Below are positions 59,094-64,000 of a DNA stretch of 64,000 nucleotides, one piece after another. The position numbers and the translations under genes were made by a program. Each line of letters opens with the position of its first letter. Position 1 is the stretch's first letter. Below the pieces are notes generated by a model. The model was not told the DNA's origin. It did no database searches and was given only the letters and a program-made list of their open reading frames with translations. This DNA is from Ensifer adhaerens (GTDB lineage Bacteria > Pseudomonadota > Alphaproteobacteria > Rhizobiales > Rhizobiaceae), in the NCBI RefSeq assembly GCF_013283195.1, contig NZ_JABEKT010000001.1, positions 372,001 to 436,000 of the forward strand, given 5' to 3'.

Positions 59094-61573
59094 TATTCCG
59101 CCGCGACGATTTTCGGGATCTCTGCCGAAGGAATGCGGCAACTGACCTCAGTGCCTTCGCCCTCGCGACTGCGGATCGATACGGTGCCGTGATGAAGGCT
59201 GACGAAGCTCTCGACGATCGAGAGGCCAAGGCCGGCGCCACCGCGCTGGCCGTGGCTTTCGAAGCGGTTGAACACTGTGTCGAGCACGTCCTGTGGAATG
59301 CCGGGACCGCTGTCGGAAACCGAGAAGACGAAGTCTCCGCCTTCCCGCCGGCAGGCAAGCTCGATGACGCTGCCGTCAGGCGCAAAATTTGCGGCATTGG
59401 TCAAAAGCTTGATGAAAATCTGCTTCAGCCGCTGCTGGTCGGCGACCATGCGGCCAAGGTTGTCGGGGGCCGCGACCCGTAGCGTGACACCGCCCTCGAC
59501 CAGCCGGTCGGCCATTTGGTGGGCGATGTCGTCGAGGAAGTCGGTGAGATTGATCTCCGACATGTCGAGCTCGACGATGCCGGCATCGACGGTCGCAAGA
59601 TCGAGAATGTCGTTGACGATGGTCAGAAGCAGCGACGAGGACGTGGCGATATGGTCGACATACTCCGCCTGGCGATCGTTGAGGTCGCCAAAGGCCGGCG
59701 TCTTCAGGAGATCGGCAAAGCCGATGATGTTGGTCAGCGGCGAGCGCAGTTCATAGGACACGTGGTGGACGAAGTCGTTCTTCAGCGCATCCGCCTTGCG
59801 CAGGGCATCGTTCTTTTCGGTCAGGGCGCGCTCGACGCGGACACTGTCGGTGATGTTGACGAAGGTCAGCATCGTCTGTGCGTTCGGCAGCGGAATGACG
59901 GCGAAGTCGAGGATCAACCCCGTCCGCAGTTCCAGAATGCCGCGGCTCGACGGCCGCTCGTCGTCGAAGCTGGTGATGATGTGGGAGAACCGCTTCCAGC
60001 CATCCGGCTGGTCGTAGGACATCAGGCAGGCCTGCTCGATCGCACGGATATGGGTGCCCGGCTTCGCCTCGGTCTCATTGATGCCCCAGATGGCTCGGAA
60101 GGCGGGGTTGGAAAGCCGGATGCGGCCATCGGGACCGAACACGGCCACGCCTTCGGCCAGATGGTCGATGGTTTCGCCCTGGACCTGGACCAGCGTGTTG
60201 TAGCGGGTTTCCAGATCGACCTTTTCGGTCAGGTTCTCGAACACCCAGGTGACGCCGCCTTGCGGCCGCGCCGTTGCGAAGACCCGCAAGGTCTGGCCGT
60301 TCGGCAGGTGCCAGAGGTCGGATTGCGTATCGAGCGCCTGATAGACGGAGAGCGCGTTCGCCTTCCACTGTTTCCAGTTGAGCTGTTCGGGCAGCTGGCC
60401 GCCGGAGCGCAAGCGATCAAGCACTTCACCATTGTCCGGTTTGCGCTCGAGGAAGCCCATATCCAGGTTCCAGAGGCGCTGGAAAGCCTGATTGTAGAAT
60501 TGCAGCCGTTGATTGCCGTCGAAGATGGCGACCGGCGTCGCGAGATGGTCGAGCGTCTCGGCATGGCTCTTGAGCGTACGGTCGAGTTCTTCGCGAACGG
60601 CCTCGACGCCGGAGACGTCGATGGCAATTCCTGTGGTTCCGGCCGGGCTGCGGGCATCGACGACATCGAAAAATGTACGATTGCCCCTGACGACGGTGGA
60701 AAGCTTGTCGCGGAAGGGCGCATCGAAGGTCGAGACGGCGCGGATTTTTTCGCGGGCTATCGTTGCCAGCAGTTCACGGCCCTCGGCAATCGCGGCAGCG
60801 ACGTTTGGTGCCTCCACCGCATCGGCATAGGCCTCGTTGACCCAGCTCAGCGCTCCATCCGTGCCGCGCTGCCAGACCGGCAGGTCGATCGCGTCAAGCA
60901 GCGTGCGGAAGGACATCAGCGAGTTGTTGAGGCGGTCGCGCTCGAGCTTCAGCTCGGCGAGTTCCGCCCGCATGTTGTTGAGTGCGATGAAGCGCACGAA
61001 AGCGCGTCCGCCGGAAACGCGGCCCTGTGCCTCCAGCACCTCGTTGCGCTGCGTTTCGAGCACCAGATCGAAGCTGCGCGCCTGGGTGCGCAGGGCGTCG
61101 ATCGCCTTTTCGAGTTCGCTGGCGGAATTTCCCTTGATCCAGCGGCCGAATGCCAGGAATTCGCGATCGTCTGACGGCGCCCCGGTCTCCGCCGGCAGCT
61201 GGCCGAGCATTTCCGCCCGCTCCGCAAGCCCGTCCCAGATGACGATGCGGCGGTTCTTGTCGGCAATGAGTGCCTGGAAGCGCGAAAGGCGCTGATTGGC
61301 GTCCGAAAGGTCGGACCTGAGCTCGCGGTTCTCGGCCTCGATGTTGCCGCGCTGGCGGATCAACCAGATCGCGGAGATCATTGCCGCGGAGATGACGCCG
61401 ATCAGCACGGAAAAGGTGATGACTTCCGACGAGCCGAAGATGTTCGCCTTCTGCGCCGAGACCTGGGCGACCGCATCCGTTGCGGCGAAGAGCGCCGTGC
61501 AGGCCATCAGGCGGCGAAGGAGCACCGGGCCTTTGCGGCGACCGCCCGATGAGGTTTCGTGTGCTGTTGTCAT
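59093..61573 (-). CDS. divL: DivL-type PAS sensor pseudokinase (cell-cycle regulator)
   Basis: An 826-residue membrane-bound histidine-kinase homologue. N-terminus: a signal-like hydrophobic run (RRLMACTALFAATDAVAQ) and one helix at about 51-71 (VITFSVLIGVISAAMISAIW). Coiled-coil follows (about 75-215), then three PAS-like domains (about 225-330, 340-450, 465-575). The dimerisation helix reads FVHHVSYELRSPLTNIIGFA, so the normal phospho-histidine is Tyr607 (codon 59753-59755), the hallmark of Caulobacter DivL, which steers CckA and CtrA. The ATPase part has KLLTNAANFAPDG (N box), VSDSGPGIPQDV and RGGAGLGLSIVESFV. Agrobacterium has its DivL at the same place next to ahcY, to my memory. The start could be further upstream (61717), without support. 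Confidence 0.85.
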   Translation of the reverse strand: MTTAHETSSGGRRKGPVLLRRLMACTALFAATDAVAQVSAQKANIFGSSEVITFSVLIGVISAAMISAIWLIRQRGNIEAENRELRSDLSDANQRLSRFQALIADKNRRIVIWDGLAERAEMLGQLPAETGAPSDDREFLAFGRWIKGNSASELEKAIDALRTQARSFDLVLETQRNEVLEAQGRVSGGRAFVRFIALNNMRAELAELKLERDRLNNSLMSFRTLLDAIDLPVWQRGTDGALSWVNEAYADAVEAPNVAAAIAEGRELLATIAREKIRAVSTFDAPFRDKLSTVVRGNRTFFDVVDARSPAGTTGIAIDVSGVEAVREELDRTLKSHAETLDHLATPVAIFDGNQRLQFYNQAFQRLWNLDMGFLERKPDNGEVLDRLRSGGQLPEQLNWKQWKANALSVYQALDTQSDLWHLPNGQTLRVFATARPQGGVTWVFENLTEKVDLETRYNTLVQVQGETIDHLAEGVAVFGPDGRIRLSNPAFRAIWGINETEAKPGTHIRAIEQACLMSYDQPDGWKRFSHIITSFDDERPSSRGILELRTGLILDFAVIPLPNAQTMLTFVNITDSVRVERALTEKNDALRKADALKNDFVHHVSYELRSPLTNIIGFADLLKTPAFGDLNDRQAEYVDHIATSSSLLLTIVNDILDLATVDAGIVELDMSEINLTDFLDDIAHQMADRLVEGGVTLRVAAPDNLGRMVADQQRLKQIFIKLLTNAANFAPDGSVIELACRREGGDFVFSVSDSGPGIPQDVLDTVFNRFESHGQRGGAGLGLSIVESFVSLHHGTVSIRSREGEGTEVSCRIPSAEIPKIVAAE

Positions 61574-61876
61574 GGCGCTGCCGTCCCCGTCTGTCCGAAG
61601 GGTGCTGCCGGCTCTGTCGTGCCATGCGCAGTTCCGGCGATACCCTGAAGGGTTCGCGTCAGTTCTGGTTGCATCCCCGGTCTGTCTCCGTCTGTTTGCC
61701 GCTTGCCGACAAGACATCCCACTCGCAATGCCCGAAGGTCCGCACCGGCATCACGAATCAATGGGTTAGAGCATACTTCGTTGACGAATCGCCGGGAAGG
61801 GAGCCGCCCAAAAAAGAGGCCGCGCTCTCTTGTCAAGAACGCGGCCACAACATGTTGTGGATTGCCCGGGTAACGA
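61574..61876. promoter_or_regulatory. divL upstream region and end of ahcY
   Basis: 303 bases between ahcY and divL, with no gene. It holds the ahcY terminator (61810-61846), a perfect palindrome CCACAACATGTTGTGG (61845-61860) and the presumed divL promoter nearer 61600-61780. Confidence 0.45.
61810..61846 (-). terminator. Intrinsic terminator of ahcY
   Basis: GGCCGCG (61818-61824) pairs with CGCGGCC (61840-61846), with further pairing TCTTG/CAAGA inside. On the minus strand it runs into TCTTTTTT. ahcY stops at 61877. Confidence 0.85.
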
Positions 61877-63277
61877 TTAGTACCGGTAGTGTTCAGCCTT
61901 GAACGGACCCTGCTGGCCGACGCCGATATAGTCGGCCTGTTCCTTCGACAGTTCGGAGAGCTTCGCGCCGAGCTTGTTCAGGTGCAGGCGAGCGACCTTC
62001 TCGTCGAGCGCCTTCGGCAGAACGTAGACTTCGTTCTTGTAGTTCTCGCCCTTGGTGAAGAGCTCGATCTGGGCCAGCGTCTGGTTGGTGAACGAGGCGG
62101 ACATCACGAAGGACGGGTGACCGGTGGCGTTGCCGAGGTTGAGCAGGCGACCTTCCGACAGCAGGATCATGCGGTTGCCCTTCGGGAACTCGATCATGTC
62201 GACCTGCGGCTTGATGTTCGTCCACTTCAGGTTCCGCAGCGCGGAGACCTGAATTTCGTTGTCGAAGTGGCCGATATTGCCGACGATCGCCATGTCCTTC
62301 ATCTCGCGCATGTGGTCCATGCGGATGACGTCCTTGTTGCCGGTCGTGGTGATGAAGATGTCGGCAGACGAAACGACGTCTTCGAGCTGGACGACTTCGA
62401 AACCGTCCATGGCGGCCTGAAGCGCGCAGATCGGGTCGACTTCGGTCACCTTGACGCGAGCGCCGGCGCCCGAGAGCGAGGCTGCCGAGCCCTTGCCGAC
62501 GTCGCCGTAACCGCAGACGACGGCAACCTTGCCGGCCATCATCACGTCGGTGCCGCGGCGGATGCCGTCAACCAGCGATTCCTTGCAGCCGTACTTGTTG
62601 TCGAACTTCGACTTGGTGACGCTGTCGTTGACGTTGATCGCCGGGAACGGCAGCAGGCCCTTGGCCTGGAGCTGGTACAGGCGGTTGACGCCGGTCGTCG
62701 TTTCCTCGGTCACGCCCTTGATGGCGTCGCGCTGCTTGGTGAACCAGCCCGGCGAAGCGGCAAGGCGCTTCTTGATCTGCGCGACCAGGATCTCTTCTTC
62801 TTCCGAACCCGGGTTGGAGAGAACGTCTTCGCCGGCTTCGGCGCGGGCGCCGAGCAGGATGTACATGGTGGCGTCGCCACCGTCGTCCAGGATCATGTTG
62901 GAGACGCCGCCGTCGGCCCACTGGAAGATCTTGTCGGTGTAGGTCCAGTATTCCTCAAGCGTTTCGCCCTTGACGGCGAACACCGGGATACCGCTGGCAG
63001 CGATCGCTGCGGCTGCGTGGTCCTGGGTCGAGAAGATGTTGCACGAAGCCCAACGGATGTCGGCGCCGAGAGCGGCGAGCGTCTCGATCAGCACGGCGGT
63101 CTGGATGGTCATGTGCAGCGAACCGGTGATCCGGGCGCCCTTCAGCGGCTTGGATGCGCCAAACTCTTCGCGGCAGGCCATCAGGCCCGGCATTTCAGTT
63201 TCGGCGATCGTAATTTCCTTGCGTCCGAAATCGGCAAGACCGATGTCGGCGACGATGTAATCCTGAGTGGTGGTCAT
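61877..63277 (-). CDS. ahcY: Adenosylhomocysteinase
   Basis: A 466-residue NAD-dependent hydrolase that splits S-adenosylhomocysteine to adenosine and homocysteine, and so keeps methylation going. Seen: [20 protein letters not shown] then [46 protein letters not shown] with the substrate Lys and Asp, and the NAD fold [20 protein letters not shown]. The extra 30-40 residue insert beginning near 150 is normal for bacterial/plant-type enzymes; the chain ends KAEHYRY as it should. A 10-2-10 palindrome 134 bases upstream may control it. Confidence 0.97.
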   Translation of the reverse strand: MTTTQDYIVADIGLADFGRKEITIAETEMPGLMACREEFGASKPLKGARITGSLHMTIQTAVLIETLAALGADIRWASCNIFSTQDHAAAAIAASGIPVFAVKGETLEEYWTYTDKIFQWADGGVSNMILDDGGDATMYILLGARAEAGEDVLSNPGSEEEEILVAQIKKRLAASPGWFTKQRDAIKGVTEETTTGVNRLYQLQAKGLLPFPAINVNDSVTKSKFDNKYGCKESLVDGIRRGTDVMMAGKVAVVCGYGDVGKGSAASLSGAGARVKVTEVDPICALQAAMDGFEVVQLEDVVSSADIFITTTGNKDVIRMDHMREMKDMAIVGNIGHFDNEIQVSALRNLKWTNIKPQVDMIEFPKGNRMILLSEGRLLNLGNATGHPSFVMSASFTNQTLAQIELFTKGENYKNEVYVLPKALDEKVARLHLNKLGAKLSELSKEQADYIGVGQQGPFKAEHYRY

Positions 63278-63410
63278 GAAATTCTCCAGGCTGATCTCTT
63301 CAAGCCGCTCTGGCCCTCTGGCGATCCGGCGGCACGACTATGCCTCCCGCGCATATCATCGCGGTGAGAGTGCGTCCGATCTATCAGGAATTCTGGGGCA
63401 GAGCAACCTC

Positions 63411-63432
63411 GATATAAAGAAGTCTTTATATC
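63411..63432. promoter_or_regulatory. Perfect AT-rich palindrome upstream of ahcY
   Basis: GATATAAAGA and TCTTTATATC are exact reverse complements separated by AG; the right arm is followed by a further TTTATATT. Such ATATAAAG palindromes fit an ArsR-type SahR regulator that senses S-adenosylhomocysteine, but the assignment is inference. Position: 134-155 bases before the ahcY start. Confidence 0.65.
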
Positions 63433-63445
63433 TTTATATTGTCGG

Positions 63446-63739
63446 TTACATTTCTTCGCCGAACTTGTCGCGGACCAATGCGTCGAGCGCATTGAGGGCC
63501 TCTTCGGCCTGTGCGCCGCTGGCCGTGACGCAGACGCTGGAGCCGGTGCTGGCGGCCAGCATCATCAGGCCCATGATCGAGGTGCCCCCGACCGTGCTTC
63601 CGTCCTTCGACACCGTGATTTCGGCATCATAGGCCTCGACGGTCTGCACGAACTTGGCCGAGGCGCGCGCATGCAGTCCGCGCTTGTTGACGATAAGAAG
63701 TTCGCGCGTCAGCGACATGTCGGGACGGTGATCCATCAT
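63446..63739 (-). CDS. HPr-type phosphocarrier protein
   Basis: A 97-residue HPr (or 90 if the ATG at 63718, MSLTRELL, is used, nearer the usual length). The active histidine is in NKRGLHARASAKFVQTVEAY. The regulatory Ser, target of HprK in rhizobia, is in GGTSIMGLMMLAAS. No sugar-specific EIIBC is near, so this belongs to the regulatory (nitrogen-related) PTS. The first ATG (63739) overlaps the EIIA stop (ATGA). Confidence 0.93.
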   Translation of the reverse strand: MMDHRPDMSLTRELLIVNKRGLHARASAKFVQTVEAYDAEITVSKDGSTVGGTSIMGLMMLAASTGSSVCVTASGAQAEEALNALDALVRDKFGEEM

Positions 63740-64000
63740 TTTCCGCTCAGGACACGGCTGGCGACGTTGATGTATTTGCGTCCCGCTTCGGAGGCTTCCG
63801 CGAGCGCCTTGTCCATGTCGCTTTCGCCACGCACGCCGGCGAGCTTGATCAGCATCGGCAGGTTGACGCCGGCGATGACTTCAACGGTGCCGCTGCGCAT
63901 CACCGAGATGGCGAGATTGGACGGCGTGCCACCGAACATGTCGGTGAGAATGATCACGCCGTGGCCCTCGTCGACGTTGGTCACGGCGTCGAGGATATCC
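63736..64000 (-). CDS. PTS system EIIA, mannose type, C-terminal part (cut by window edge)
   Basis: About 87 C-terminal residues of a ManX-like EIIA domain that runs beyond base 64000. Seen: GVIILTDMFGGTPSNLAISV, typical of the mannose-family IIA fold, then EVIAGVNLPMLIKLAGVRGE. It would take phosphate from the HPr encoded right behind it. The active His lies outside the window. Alphaproteobacteria often have hprK upstream of this gene. Confidence 0.9.
   Translation of the reverse strand, partial: DILDAVTNVDEGHGVIILTDMFGGTPSNLAISVMRSGTVEVIAGVNLPMLIKLAGVRGESDMDKALAEASEAGRKYINVASRVLSGK

Noticed and set aside
61889-63367. A 492-codon open frame opposite ahcY
   Set aside because: Shadow of ahcY, a typical effect of high GC.

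Overview
The window is an oriC-proximal stretch of an alphaproteobacterial chromosome, most like Rhizobiaceae and probably Ensifer/Sinorhizobium or a close Rhizobium relative. Three things support this: the gene order hemE-oriC-ppsR-maf-aroE-coaE-dnaQ-secB, with rho-mnmE-mnmG-rsmG-parA-parB on the other arm; GTTTCACGTGAAAC-type parS sites; and the block trpFBA-accD-folC-trxA-addAB-murU-tsaE/amgK-divL-ahcY-HPr. The sequence is GC-rich and almost fully coding. I see no tRNA, rRNA, insertion sequence, prophage or CRISPR array.

Layout. 1-7499: the end of a LysR regulator, prpE, yggS, then leuS-lptE-holA. 7500-8089: a gap with no recognisable gene. 8090-15436: parB-parA-rsmG-mnmG-mnmE-rho on the minus strand, with two near-perfect parS sites and several one-mismatch copies. 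15627-17197: hemJ-hemE. 17198-17603: the probable replication origin, with DnaA-box-like 9-mers and GANTC sites. From 17604 genes run mostly on the plus strand, the usual polarity switch at an origin: ppsR, maf, aroE, coaE, dnaQ; then secB and fxsA (minus), a Tim44-like protein, mltA, an Smr protein, a small XRE regulator and gyrB.

27877-41016 is the accessory part. It holds a nitroreductase, a gabD-type aldehyde dehydrogenase broken by two exact 55-bp tandem duplications (probably assembly-graph overlaps left in the sequence), and a sugar-acid catabolic locus. The locus contains an HpcH/HpaI aldolase, a UxaB-type oxidoreductase, a GntR regulator with two winged-helix domains, UxaA altronate dehydratase, an aldo/keto reductase of the L-galactose/L-fucose dehydrogenase type, a ribose-type ABC importer and an LgoD-like zinc dehydrogenase. 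Together these spell a candidate L-galactose route: L-galactose to L-galactonate, D-tagaturonate, D-altronate, 2-keto-3-deoxygluconate, then pyruvate and glyceraldehyde.

41351-64000 is conserved again: phaZ, a DUF2852 protein, a YgjP-like metallopeptidase, a Pmp3-like peptide, trpFBA, accD, folC; then on the minus strand trxA, addA, addB, murU, a tsaE-amgK fusion, a DivL-type pseudokinase whose phospho-acceptor His is Tyr, ahcY behind a strong AT-rich palindrome, HPr and the end of a mannose-type EIIA. Replication and segregation (oriC, parABS, dnaQ, holA, gyrB), cell-cycle control (DivL), haem synthesis, tRNA modification and cell-wall recycling (AmgK/MurU, MltA) therefore cluster around the origin.
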